Part shown: piece by piece, positions 9,132 through 18,800 of the stretch
How the letters are laid out: every line of letters starts with the position of its first letter
How positions within the stretch are numbered: position 1 is the first letter of the stretch
Assembly (NCBI GenBank): GCA_903894975.1
Contig: CAITSE010000023.1
Coordinates: 1-38,130, forward strand
Origin: an uncultured Lentisphaerota bacterium
GTDB lineage: Bacteria; Verrucomicrobiota; Lentisphaeria; Oligosphaerales; CAITYL01
Direction: 5' to 3'
DNA length: 38,130 nt
Translations under genes and position numbers: made by a program
The notes under the pieces: generated by a model
The model's input: the letters and a program-made list of their open reading frames with translations, nothing else
What the model was told of the DNA's origin: nothing
Database searches by the model: none

Positions 9132-10155
9132 ATGAACAAAACGGCTTCCCCCGCAACCGCCTGGCCCCTGCCCAAAACCGCCCCGGCCCGCGTCGGCATC
9201 TGTCCGGAACGCCTGGAACGGGCGACCGCCTACGCTGATGCTTTACGAGGAGCTCGCCCTGTCGCTGCAAGACCCCGTGCACCGCTTCCTGCCCGAATTC
9301 GCCGGGCTCAAGGTTGCGGTCACCGAGCCCAATGGCGCCACCCGGCTGGAGCCGCCCCGACGCGACATCACCATCCACGACCTGCTGACCCACACCGGCG
9401 GACTCAGCTACGCCCTGGCCCAAGAGTTCGGTAACACCGGCCGCGATTCGGCGGCCTTCATCACCGCCTTCTGCAAAGAACCGCTCCTCGGCCACCCGGG
9501 CGAGAAATGGCGCTATTCGAGTTCCAATGATGTACTCGGCCGCGTCATCGAAGTGATCTCCGGGCAACCCCTCGACATCTTTCTGGAGGAACAGATCCTG
9601 CGCCCGCTGGATATGCGCGACACCGGCTTCTTCGTCCCGCCGGACAAGCGTGACCGCTTCACGGTCCTCTACGAACACAACGCCGACGCGCGCATCGTCC
9701 GCCGGCAGACCGAGGACCGGCCGTATCTCGAAAAACCGGCCTTCCTTTCCGGCGGCGCCGGCCTGGTGTCAAGCACCGCCGACTATCTGCGTTTCTGCCT
9801 CATGCTGCTGGGCGGCGGCACCCTGGACGGGACGCGCCTGCTCAGCCCCAAGACCGTCGAACTGATGCGCCAGGACCACCTGCCGCCGGGCCATCTGGCG
9901 ATCGAACCCTTCAAGTTCGGCTACGGCTACGGTGTGTCGGTGGTGCGCAGCCTGACCGAGAAGCAGAACATCGGCTCGGTCGGCGAGTTCGGCTGGGGCG
10001 GAGCCGCCGGCACCAACGCCTGGATCGACCCGCAGGAGAACATGATCTCCATGGTCATGTTCCAGCTCAAGCCCGCCCGCATGCCGATGATCGACCACCG
10101 GGTGAAGGTCGCGCTCACCCAGGCAATCGTCGGCCCCGGCGAGAGTATGTTATGA
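9132..10155 (+). pseudogene. Beta-lactamase-family serine hydrolase, N-terminal out-of-frame deletion
   Basis: Frame 9132-~9235: MNKTASPATAWPLPKTAPARVGICPERLERATAYAD; homology-like frame resumes in another frame at 9238: MLYEELALSLQDPVHRFLPEFAGL... HTGGLSYAL... WRYSSSNDVLGRVIEVISGQPLDIFLEEQILRPLDMRDTGF. The SxxK segment expected just before MLYEE is absent. Confidence 0.75.
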
Positions 10156-10197
10156 ACAACCCGTGCGCCGGAGACGGCGCGCGGCCGGGGGCAACGC

Positions 10198-11151
10198 ATG
10201 CCGACCAGATACCGCTACCGCATCGAGTTCACGCCGGGCATCGAGTTTGATGCCGTGGGCGAGGAATCTCTTCTCCTTGAAGCCGGCATGGACGTCGTCG
10301 TCACCTGCGAACGATTCGAGGATCTGGGGCGCATCCGCCGCGCTTTTGACCGCGCCCCGGCCGATGAAGACGCGATGGCCCATGACCTTCAGGAAAACGA
10401 AAAAGGCCGCCGCATCCAGGGACTCATCGTTCCTGTCGTCCGCCGCATCGCCGGTCCGGCGGACCTGGCCCAGGCCGCGGAAAACCGCGAGCGCGAAACC
10501 ACGATGCAACGCTCAGTCCTCCAGAAAATCGGCGAGTACCGCCTGGAGATGAAACTGATCAACCTGCACCTGGTCCAGGACCGCAGGCTCCTCGTCGTCC
10601 AGTTCGCCGCCGAAGGCCGCGTCGATTTCCGGGAACTGCTCCGGGACCTCTCCCGCGTCCTGCACCTCCGCGTTGAACTGCGCCAGATCGGCGTCCGCGA
10701 CGAAACCGCCGTCCGCGGCGGCCTCGGCTGTTGCGGCCGCCCCTTCTGCTGCGCCACCTTTCTCGCCGATTTCCAGAGCATCAACGTCCGGCTCGCCAAA
10801 GAGCAGGGGCTCTCGCTCAACCCCGTCAACATCTCCGGGGTCTGCGGCCGGCTCAAGTGCTGCCTGCGTTACGAGGCGGAAGGCTACCGCGAACTGCGCC
10901 GCGAACTGCCGCGCCCGGGATCCCTGGTCCTCACACCCGACGGCGAGGGCAAGGTGCTGGACGTGCAGCCGCTCAAGCGCGTGGTCCGCGTCTCCCTGCC
11001 GCCCGCCGGCGGCGAAGTCGGCCCGCGCGTAGCCGATTTTCCCGCGGACCAACTGAAGTCGCTGCACCCCCCGGGCTGCTGCCGGCATGAAGAAGATGAG
11101 GATGCTACGGCCGGAGGAGATGAACCCGAAGCCGTGGACGCCCGCCCATGA
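10198..11151 (+). CDS. PSP1 C-terminal domain protein (YaaT/RicT-like)
   Basis: FAAEGRVDFRELLRDLSRVLHLRVELRQIGVRDETAVRGGLGCCGRPFCCATFLADFQSINVRLAKEQGLSLNPVNISGVCGRLKCCLRYE. Confidence 0.92.
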   Translation: MPTRYRYRIEFTPGIEFDAVGEESLLLEAGMDVVVTCERFEDLGRIRRAFDRAPADEDAMAHDLQENEKGRRIQGLIVPVVRRIAGPADLAQAAENRERETTMQRSVLQKIGEYRLEMKLINLHLVQDRRLLVVQFAAEGRVDFRELLRDLSRVLHLRVELRQIGVRDETAVRGGLGCCGRPFCCATFLADFQSINVRLAKEQGLSLNPVNISGVCGRLKCCLRYEAEGYRELRRELPRPGSLVLTPDGEGKVLDVQPLKRVVRVSLPPAGGEVGPRVADFPADQLKSLHPPGCCRHEEDEDATAGGDEPEAVDARP

Positions 11152-13007
11152 AGGCGTTCCGGTCACCAGCGCCCGCCGGCCCGGCGGCGGCGGTTGCGGA
11201 GTCCGCGCCGCGGCGGGTGATCTTCTGCCGAAGCCTGCTGGTGCTGACGGTATTCCTGCTTCCCGTAAAATTCGGCCTGCCCGTCACCTACTGGGAGGCG
11301 CCCGTACTGCCGGGCAGCGGCTGGGAATGGCTACTGGGGCTGTGGCCACCCTTCCTGGCGCCCTGTCTGGCCGGAACATGCCTGCTCGCCGCGGCGCTGC
11401 TGCTGCCCGTGCCCCGGGCGCCCCGCCACGCCTGGCTGCTGCCCACACTCTGGGCCGTGCTGCTACTGGCCCAGTTGCCGGGACTGCGCCATACCACGGA
11501 ATGGGATTCGGCCCTGCTCATGCTCGGACACTGGGCGGGCGTCGCCGCCCTGGCCCTGGCCGGATTCTGGGTCTGGAGCCATGACCGGCGCCTGGCCGAC
11601 TGGCTGCTGGCGGCGGCCGCCGCCGGTACGCTCCTGACGGCGCTGGCCGGCTGGGAACAGTATTTCTGGGGCTTCGACCGCACCCTCGAATTCGCCCTTG
11701 ACCAGCAGCGGCAGAGCGGCCGGCCGATCAACCCGGACCTCCTAAACCGGATCCAGCAGCACCGGGCCTACGGCTCCTTCGTCTATCCCAACAGTTATGC
11801 CGCTCACCTGATTCTGACCCTGCCGCTGGTTCTGGCAGCGGCCTGGCGCGCCGGCAACCACTTCGAGCCGGCGCGCCTCTCCCGCTTGCTCTTTTCCGTG
11901 CTGGCCCTGACGGTGACCGGTGGCGCACTCGTGCTTTCCGGCAGCCGCGCCGCCATACTGGCGTTGGGCCTGGGACTGGGCGGAATGCTGGCGCTACTGC
12001 CGTGCGCAAGCCCGGGGCTCCGACGCCTGCGGGCCGGGTTGGCCATGGCGGCCGTACTTGCCGGCCTGGCCGGGGTCTGGTTACTGGGCCAGGGACGGGC
12101 CTTGGAAACGGTGGCGGCGCGGGGCGACTATTGGCGAGCGGCCGTGACCATGGCCCGGCAACAGCCGGCCTGCGGCGTCGGCCTCGGCGAGTTCCACACT
12201 TGGTATGCGCGTCTCAAGCCGGCGGACGCCGAATTCACACGCCAGCCCCATGCCATGATCCTGGGCATGGCCGCCCAGGCCGGGCTCCCGGCGGCCCTGG
12301 CCGCCCTGGGCTGTTGCTTCTTGCCGCCCCTGCTCCTCGGCCGCCGGCCGGACGACCGGTCCGTCCTTTTCTGGACTACCGCCGCCGTTCAGGCCGGGCT
12401 GCTTGCCTGGGGTTTTCATGCCCAAGCTGATTTCAACAGCGAAATCCCGGGCACCGTCATGCTCGTCGCCCTGCTCCCGTTCATCGTCCTGCCGCGGCCG
12501 GAAGACGAAGATACTTCCGAACCCGCCCGCCGCCCGGGCGCCGACCCGAGTTTCACGGCCCGCGCCGGCCTGCGCCTCGGCGCCGGGCTGCTGGCCCTGG
12601 TCTGTCTCGCCTCGGCCTGGCGCATTCCCGGCGAACAACTTCAATTGATTCTGTTTCAGGTCGCGGACGCTCCGAATCCGGAGGCCAGGGCTCTTCTGCC
12701 GGATCTAACCCGGGCCACGGCCAGGCTCATGCCGTTCTCGCCCGGCCCCTGGCTGATCCTGGCCCGCGCCGAGGAGGCCGCCGGCGACCGGCCGGCCGTA
12801 AATGCCGCCTGGCGGGAAGTTCTGCGCCGAACCCCGCACCGCGGCGTGTTCCACGCCCGGGCCGGACTCGCCCTGCTCGCGACCGGCGCTCCGTCGGAGG
12901 ACGTCCGCCACACCCTGGTCGAAGCCGAAACCTGGTATCCCGACAGCGCCGCCACCCGCGATCTCCGCAACCGCCTGGAAAATACCCGGACGGCACCGGA
13001 GCGTTAA
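11148..13007 (+). CDS. O-antigen ligase/polymerase-like (Wzy_C-type) membrane protein
   Basis: Multi-TM; GSFVYPNSYAAHLILTLPL, LVLSGSRAAILAL, RGDYWRAAVTMARQQPACGVGLGEFHTWY; soluble C-terminal helical region. ATGA overlap with the PSP1 gene stop. Confidence 0.8.
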   Translation: MKAFRSPAPAGPAAAVAESAPRRVIFCRSLLVLTVFLLPVKFGLPVTYWEAPVLPGSGWEWLLGLWPPFLAPCLAGTCLLAAALLLPVPRAPRHAWLLPTLWAVLLLAQLPGLRHTTEWDSALLMLGHWAGVAALALAGFWVWSHDRRLADWLLAAAAAGTLLTALAGWEQYFWGFDRTLEFALDQQRQSGRPINPDLLNRIQQHRAYGSFVYPNSYAAHLILTLPLVLAAAWRAGNHFEPARLSRLLFSVLALTVTGGALVLSGSRAAILALGLGLGGMLALLPCASPGLRRLRAGLAMAAVLAGLAGVWLLGQGRALETVAARGDYWRAAVTMARQQPACGVGLGEFHTWYARLKPADAEFTRQPHAMILGMAAQAGLPAALAALGCCFLPPLLLGRRPDDRSVLFWTTAAVQAGLLAWGFHAQADFNSEIPGTVMLVALLPFIVLPRPEDEDTSEPARRPGADPSFTARAGLRLGAGLLALVCLASAWRIPGEQLQLILFQVADAPNPEARALLPDLTRATARLMPFSPGPWLILARAEEAAGDRPAVNAAWREVLRRTPHRGVFHARAGLALLATGAPSEDVRHTLVEAETWYPDSAATRDLRNRLENTRTAPER

Positions 13008-13029
13008 GAATCATTCACTCCCGGTCAAA

Positions 13030-13349
13030 TAGTCAAGTACCACCGGCTGAGCCGGTGGCTTGTTGGACGCTTCGCTTGGGCCGCTCAAAGCGGCTATTCG
13101 TTGAGGTTTTGCCGTCTAAAGACGGCGGTGTTAGTAGCCGGGCAACGCGAGTTGCTGATCCAAACGATTGTCGTTTACCTCCTGATACTTGATGTACTCC
13201 CTGATTACCTTCTCGTCACGGCCCACCGTGGACACATAGTACCCCCGAGCCCAAAATGTGACGCCGGTAAAATTCCTCTTGACATTGCCGAACTCCCGCG
13301 CGATGTGAATCGCGCTTTTCCCTTTGATGTACCCCACCACTTGGGTCCA
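13030..13349 (-). mobile_element. IS200/IS605-family 3' remnant: C-terminal part of tnpA plus hairpin-rich end
   Basis: Minus-strand peptide VVGYIKGKSAIHIAREFGNVKRNFTGVTFWARGYYVSTVGRDEKVIREYIKYQEVNDNRLDQQLAL is the C-terminal half of an IS200-type Y1 transposase; the N-terminal HUH half is absent. Perfect hairpins at 13040-13058, 13080-13094 and 13111-13126. Confidence 0.85.
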
Positions 13350-13400
13350 TTGGAATCCATTGGGGGGTCCATTGGGGTCCATTGGGGGTCCATTGGGGTC
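13343..13400. repeat. Short tandem repeat of TCCATTGG units leading into the REP-like sequence
   Basis: TCCATTGG at 13346, 13356, 13368, 13378 and 13389 (spacing 10-12 nt), each followed by G-runs. Confidence 0.85.
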
Positions 13401-13571
13401 AGAGCTATCTTTGCGAGCGTAATTGGTTTGCAGCGCTTTGGAATATTCTGACCAAAAACGTCCAGCCAAAACGTTTTGAATTGTCCGCAAACCATCTGCA
13501 TGGGATCAAGTTACTGCGCAACTAGGACACTGTCAATTCTAACCCATGTTGGCGAGAAACCAGAGCGGACT

Positions 13572-14582
13572 TCATCCCTGATCGCCGTGGCTTTGCAGGC
13601 TTGCCACCGCCTGATCCCACCAGGAACCGGGCGTCTGTTCCTGAGCCCGCCCGCGCTCACTGGCATGGACAAACCCGCTATAGGACAACTCCAGCTCCCG
13701 CGCCATCTCTCCCGGACGCAACCGGCCGCGGCAATGCCGTCGCACCAAGGCCGCCAGCAAATCCCGCGCCGCCCGGTCCCGACACCGCCGCACCTTCAAC
13801 ACTTCCTTGGGAATCCCGGTTACCCGAGCCGCCGCCGCGACCACCTCCGCCAAGGAAAACCCGCCTTGACGCATCTGCAGCTCGGGCTGCTCCCGCCCGG
13901 CCGCTGGCCGCCGTAAAAGAAATTCCCGCCGAACCCAGTCCACAAAACCCTCGCTCCCCAGAATGCTCCGCGCCTCGGCCGCCGCCGCCGGATCGCAAAT
14001 CTCCTTCATCAACCCCTCCTCCACAAACAACCGGTACCCCTGCATCTGCTTGCGCAACGTGGCCCCGAACCCCTTCAAAATCCCCGCCATCCGCAACCAT
14101 TCCGGTGTTTTCGCCAACCCGATCAACGCTGGGAAACTCGACCATTTGAACTCCGCCAGCACCCGCCGCCGTTCTTCCATCGGCAAATTCTTGACCGACT
14201 GCACCCGCACCGGGTTCAGATGGATATAACGCGACAACGTATCGTAGTACCCCCCCCCCTCCACCAATTGCGCCTTGAACCGCCCCTGGAAGATATGCCC
14301 TGAACTCTTGTCACGCCGGTTCACAAACACCGTGAACGATGTCAGCAGGCTCTGCATGAACCGGCTCAGGTTCGCCTGCCGCGTCCGCAGGAACAGGTGA
14401 AAATGATTCGGCATCAGACAGTAACTCAACACCTCCACCTCGAAATCCTCCGCAAACCGCCCCAACCGCTCCAAAAACAGCCGGTAGTCCGCCCTAGTCC
14501 GGAACACCCGTTCCCGCCGGTTCCCCCGGTTCATCACATGGTACAGCGCACCCGGATATTCAACTCGCAATGGCCTGGCCAT
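13572..14582 (-). CDS. REP-associated tyrosine transposase (RAYT, Y1_Tnp family)
   Basis: MARPLRVEYPGALYHVMNRGNRRERVF, YCLMPNHFHLFLRT (HUH), FQGRFKAQLVEGGGYYDTLSRYIHLNPVR (catalytic Tyr); long C-terminal helical/HTH-like extension. Confidence 0.93.
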   Translation of the reverse strand: MARPLRVEYPGALYHVMNRGNRRERVFRTRADYRLFLERLGRFAEDFEVEVLSYCLMPNHFHLFLRTRQANLSRFMQSLLTSFTVFVNRRDKSSGHIFQGRFKAQLVEGGGYYDTLSRYIHLNPVRVQSVKNLPMEERRRVLAEFKWSSFPALIGLAKTPEWLRMAGILKGFGATLRKQMQGYRLFVEEGLMKEICDPAAAAEARSILGSEGFVDWVRREFLLRRPAAGREQPELQMRQGGFSLAEVVAAAARVTGIPKEVLKVRRCRDRAARDLLAALVRRHCRGRLRPGEMARELELSYSGFVHASERGRAQEQTPGSWWDQAVASLQSHGDQG

Positions 14583-14683
14583 AACTCCATCCTTTTCTCG
14601 TCCGACCTACTCCCCCCGGTTCCCTTCTCTTCATGACTTTCATGACGGCCAAACCATACAGCGCCTTTCCAATAATACCAACC

Positions 14684-14785
14684 AATTAAGCTCACAAAGA
14701 TAGCTCTGACCCCCAAAACTCCCCAAAACTCTAAAACTCTCCCCCAAATTAAGCTCACAAAGATAGCTCTGACCCCCAAAACTCC
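14684..14785. repeat. 39-bp perfect direct repeat, two copies 63 bp apart
   Basis: AATTAAGCTCACAAAGATAGCTCTGACCCCCAAAACTCC at 14684-14722 and 14747-14785. Confidence 0.9.
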
Positions 14786-14814
14786 TCCTTTCCTGCCCCC
14801 CCCCAAACTGACCC

Positions 14815-15207
14815 CCCAAAGACCGGGTCAACTTCCCGCCGCAGCCAGGGCAAGGTCGCCATGTCTACTATCTGTACTATCTGGGTTGTCTCAACTTCCC
14901 GGCGCAACCACGGCAGTCCGGCCAAATCCAAACCGGCATCTGGCGCAATCTCCTGATGTAACTAGGGAAGGCCGGCCAGGTCCAGGCCGGGAACCGTACC
15001 GGCGACCGGCGCGAGGGTGTCGAGTTCACGCCACGACAGCGTGGCGGAGCGGAGGCCGGCCACAGGCCTGACGCCGGGTTCGCGCCACGGCAGTTTCGCG
15101 GTCGGGATCGACTTGAGCGCGCCGAATACGGCCGGCCCAACGACCAACAGCCGCGCGGCGAAAAAGCGCGACACCGAACCAAACGGATTTCCGCCTCCCC
15201 GCTTCAT
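14815..15207 (-). pseudogene. Degenerate small repeat-protein gene with an in-frame stop
   Basis: ORF 14962-15207 continues in frame after TAG as LHQEIAPDAGLDLAGLPWLRREVETTQIVQIVDMATLPWLRREVDPVFGG; LP-W-LRREV-like units recur, and the TAG sits where TGG (W) occurs in the other units. Confidence 0.4.
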
Positions 15208-15224
15208 CCTTTATCCCTCATCCC
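15203..15224. repeat. Single-arm heptamer run (TTCATCC / TTTATCC / CTCATCC)
   Basis: CTTCATCCTTTATCCCTCATCCC; G-rich strand reads GGGATGAGGGATAAAGGATGAAG. Confidence 0.6.
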
Positions 15225-15384
15225 GTCAACTTCACGGCAAAAACCAAATCACGGCCGCCGGTCGAAAAGCCGGCGGACGGGCGTTCACTGTAACCTGCTT
15301 GGAGGGATGCGCCAGCAGCTCCCTCGGAAGCCCGGCGGGCATGAATCCGTACAATTCGCCCTGATCCGCATCCCCCGAAAACAA

Positions 15385-15420
15385 TTTATCCCCGCAGGCG
15401 CTCTGGCCTGCGGGGATAAA
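15385..15420 (-). terminator. Intrinsic terminator-like hairpin downstream of tRNA-Val
   Basis: Perfect 15-bp stem TTTATCCCCGCAGGC-GCTCTG-GCCTGCGGGGATAAA; on the minus strand followed by TTGTTTTC. Confidence 0.75.
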
Positions 15421-15422
15421 AA

Positions 15423-15499
15423 TGGTGGGCAATACAGGACTCGAACCTGTGACCCCTACCATGTCAAGGTAGTGCTCTAACCAACTGAGCTAATTGCCC
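15423..15499 (-). tRNA. tRNA-Val (anticodon GAC), CCA encoded
   Basis: Minus strand GGGCAATTAGCTCAGTTGGTTAGAGCACTACCTTGACATGGTAGGGGTCACAGGTTCGAGTCCTGTATTGCCCACCA; anticodon loop TTGACAT. Confidence 0.95.
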
Positions 15500-15517
15500 G
15501 CGGAAAAGTGAGTCTCA

Positions 15518-15545
15518 AATATAACGCCAGCCGTCGCCACTGCAA
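15518..15545 (-). promoter_or_regulatory. Candidate promoter for tRNA-Val
   Basis: Minus strand TTGCAG-N16-TATATT, with CTGGCGTTATA spanning the spacer/-10 junction. Confidence 0.5.
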
Positions 15546-15861
15546 GACTGGATTCGGAAGACGGTTGAATTCCCCTGCATCCCGGATGCGTTTTCCGGGG
15601 AAACCCCAAGGCCGACGACAAGACGATTCCACTCCAGCGTGACACAGGCAATCCTGCCTGCCTTCCTCCCACGCCAAGGCACGGCGAAGTCACGCCAAAA
15701 TAGTTCGGCATCAGTGCAGTAATCAGCTTCACGTCGTCAAATATGGTAACCGGCGCATTCCCGGCGTATACTTCTCCCGGTTTTGTTCCAGGCCTGACGC
15801 GAGGGTGACGTATGAGCGCCCGGTGACAAGGCCGGGATTGTTTCGCAAGAGGAGGTCGGCC

Positions 15862-18800
15862 GTGGGAGAGAATCTGGTGTCGGCGGGAAAGCCACAACTG
15901 GCCCTGGAACTGGTTCGCCAGACCGTTCATGGCACGTCTCTTTCCTTCGCAAAAATCGAGCCACTGCTGCGAAAGCTCCTGCCGCGGCCGGAATGGGAAG
16001 AAGGCGGCACGCTTTACGCCCTCCAGCGCCTGCTTCTGGAACAGGGCGTGGCGGAAGCCCGTGACCTGGCGGCGCAGATTCACCTCGGCATTCTGAAAGA
16101 CGCCGTCCAGGCCGGCCGCGCCCGCCGCTGTGATCCGGCCCATCCCTGGCGCACCCTGGCCGCGGCCACCCTGGCGCACCTGCCGCCGGACCTGCCCGTC
16201 GACTGGCGCGATGATGCCGGGGCGCTCGCGATCCTCACCCGCGCCGTCCAACTTGAACGCGACCGCGGGTTTCTGCTCACTACTACGCCGGATCTGTATC
16301 CTCCCATCCGCAGTCTCTCCGAGGAATGCCAGGGCCAGCGTCAGCGTCTACGGACTTTTTCTTTTTTCTGGAATCTAATCCCTCCCAACTTGTTGTGGAA
16401 AGATTTCACGCTGCCTTCCGGAACCGCGCTGCCCGCCGGCGCCGATACCGACCCGGCCGCGGCCGACGCCACCCGCCTGGCGGACCTGGCCGCGGCCGTC
16501 ACCGGATCGCAGCCTTCCACGCCCCAGGCTAAAACCGCCCTGGCCTGCCTGCTCGCCTGGCCGGACCGCGCCGCCGCGGAATACATCCTGCGCCTCGGCT
16601 CCGCCCTGCCCGCGGTACAAGCGTATGCCATGCACGCCCTCGCCCTCCGCACCGGCAATGACTATGCCACTTGGGGCGAATGGGCGGACTATCTGCGGCG
16701 GACCATGGCGGAACGCAACTGGCAGCAGGCCACCGCCAGCCGCCTGCTGAGCGAAAACCGTGCCGAGCTCCGCCTGCTCTGGTACACCTGTCAGACGCCG
16801 CAGCCCGACCCCGTTCTCCTGGAGGCGCTGACCGCCGCCGTGGCAGAATCCGCGCACCGGACCGTCCAGCCCGCGGATTTTGTCCGGCGCCGGGAAGCGG
16901 TGCTGACGCCCGCGGACGTCGCCCGGCTCCAGGGTCTTCCCGTCCCGCCAACTGCGCCCGCCCCGCCCCGGCCAGCCGGCGGCCTCTCCATTCCGCCGGG
17001 GCTTGGCCTTCCTCCGGTATTGACGGAACCCATTGCGCCGCAGTCAGCCGCAGCACGCCTTTCGCCAATGTCGCCGCCGATCCTCCCGCGCATCATCCCT
17101 ACCCCGGCGCCGGAGCCGGAAAAACCGGCCGCCCCGCCGGAGCCGTCGCTTTGGGAAGAACACATCCAACCGTTCCTGACGGCGAACTGGTACATCCTGG
17201 CCGGGCTCCTGATGGTCGTCGCCGGCGCCTCGCTGCTGGCCTATTTCACCTGGGACAAAAGCCTGCTCGTGCGCTACCTCTTCCTGCCGGTACTCCTGGC
17301 CGCGTTCACCGGGGGGTTGGCCGAACTGGGGCTGCGCCTGACCCGGCGGCATCCGGACCTGCGCGCCACCGGCACCTTCCTCCTCGGCGGCGCGATCTGC
17401 CTGCTGCCAGCGAATTTCATGGTGCTCTGCCGCGCCGGCGACGATCCGCAGGCCGCGCGTCTGCTCCTCCCGGCCCTCGCCCTCTACGCCGCGGCGGCCG
17501 GCGCCGGCCTCTGGCGCTGGTGCGGTGAAGTCCGCAGAGAACTGCGCCCCCTGCTCGCCCTGCCGCTACTGGCGGTGAATCTCCTGGCGGTGCTCGGCGA
17601 CATGCCCGGCGTCCGCGATGCCGCCGCCGGTCACCGTTCCACCCTGGTCCCCTTCACCATCACCGCCGCCGTGCTCCTGGTGCTCGCCGTCGCGAACCGT
17701 TTCCTCCGGCTCGTGCTCACCCGGGAACTGCTTGACGCCAAATGTGTTCCCTGGTTTTTCGGCATCACTCTGGCAGCCACCACTCTCCAAGTCTCCGCCT
17801 GGCGGCATTTCCATCTCGGCATCACCCCGCACCCGCGGGACTATGCCCTGGCCGTGATCCTGGCCGGCGCCGCGCTCCTGCGCTGGGAACGGCGGGCCGG
17901 CGAACTCCGCAACACTGGCGCTGCCTACGGCGGCGAATCCTTCCTCGGCTATGCCGCCCTGTTCCTCGGCATCCTCATGGCCGCCGGCAACCAGCACCTC
18001 CGCGTCATCGCACTGCTTCTGGCGGGCGGGATCTGGCTGGTCCAGGCCCCGCGCCGCCCGGGCATCGTCCACTACTGGATCGGCGTCACCCTCTGCCTGC
18101 TCGGCGGCGCCGCCACCGGCATGCTTGAAACCTTCCCGAAACGCCGCGAACTCAACCTCCTGCCCGAACTCGGTTTCGCCCTGGCCCTGGCCGCCGGCGC
18201 CGCCCGCGCCCTGGCCGGACGCTTCCGTGAACCGCGTCTGCGCCAGGTCGCCCTGGAAATCCAGCCGCCGATCCTGCTCGTCACCGCCCTGGTCGCCGTC
18301 CTCTCCCAATACCACCTGCGCTCCGCGCCGTGGCAGACCGGGCTCATCCTCCTGGCCGTCGCCGGATTCTTCGCCGTCCGCGCCACCGTCACCGCGCGCC
18401 GGGACTGGCTCCACATCGCCGCCGTCAGCGCCGGGCTGGCCCTGCCCTACCTCGGCTGCGCCGACATGACGGAGTACCGCTTCGACGAAAACACCCTGGG
18501 CCTCGGCTTCGGCCTGCTCGCCGCCGTCTGGCTCGCCGCCGCGCGGTTCCTGCCTTCCGCCACCTGGCGCCGGACCGGCGGCCGGATCGTCACCGCTTTC
18601 GGCCTCGCCGGCATCGCCGGGCTGCTCCTGCGGTTGCTGCTGGCCTGTCGGCCCGAAATCGGCGGCGCGGAACTCGCTGGCGGCGTGCTGCTTGCCGTCG
18701 CGCTCGGCGTCACCGCCTGGCGGGCACGCTCGCGGCTTCCGGCCATGTCCGCCGCCGGCACGCTCGCCGTGATCCTGCCCCTGTTCCGCGTCCCCGCCGC

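Larger units (their letters stand above)
13395..14785 (-). mobile_element. RAYT/REP unit (REPtron-like) bounded by inverted REP-like sequences
   Basis: Left GGGGTCAGAGCTATCTTTGCGAGCGTAATTGGTTTG (13395-13430) is the near-exact inverse of CAACCAATTAAGCTCACAAAGATAGCTCTGACCCC (14679-14713); a second right copy lies at 14747-14785. Confidence 0.75.

Noticed and set aside
13101-13451. 116-aa plus-strand ORF across the IS200 remnant
   Set aside because: The minus strand carries the recognisable Y1 transposase C-terminus; the plus frame is its shadow plus tandem repeats.
14534-14806. 90-aa minus-strand ORF with repeated peptide GVLGVRAIFVSLI
   Set aside because: The peptide repeat is just the translation of the 39-bp DNA direct repeat; no sign of a real protein.
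15232-15462. 76-aa minus-strand ORF
   Set aside because: Runs through the tRNA-Val gene and its terminator hairpin.
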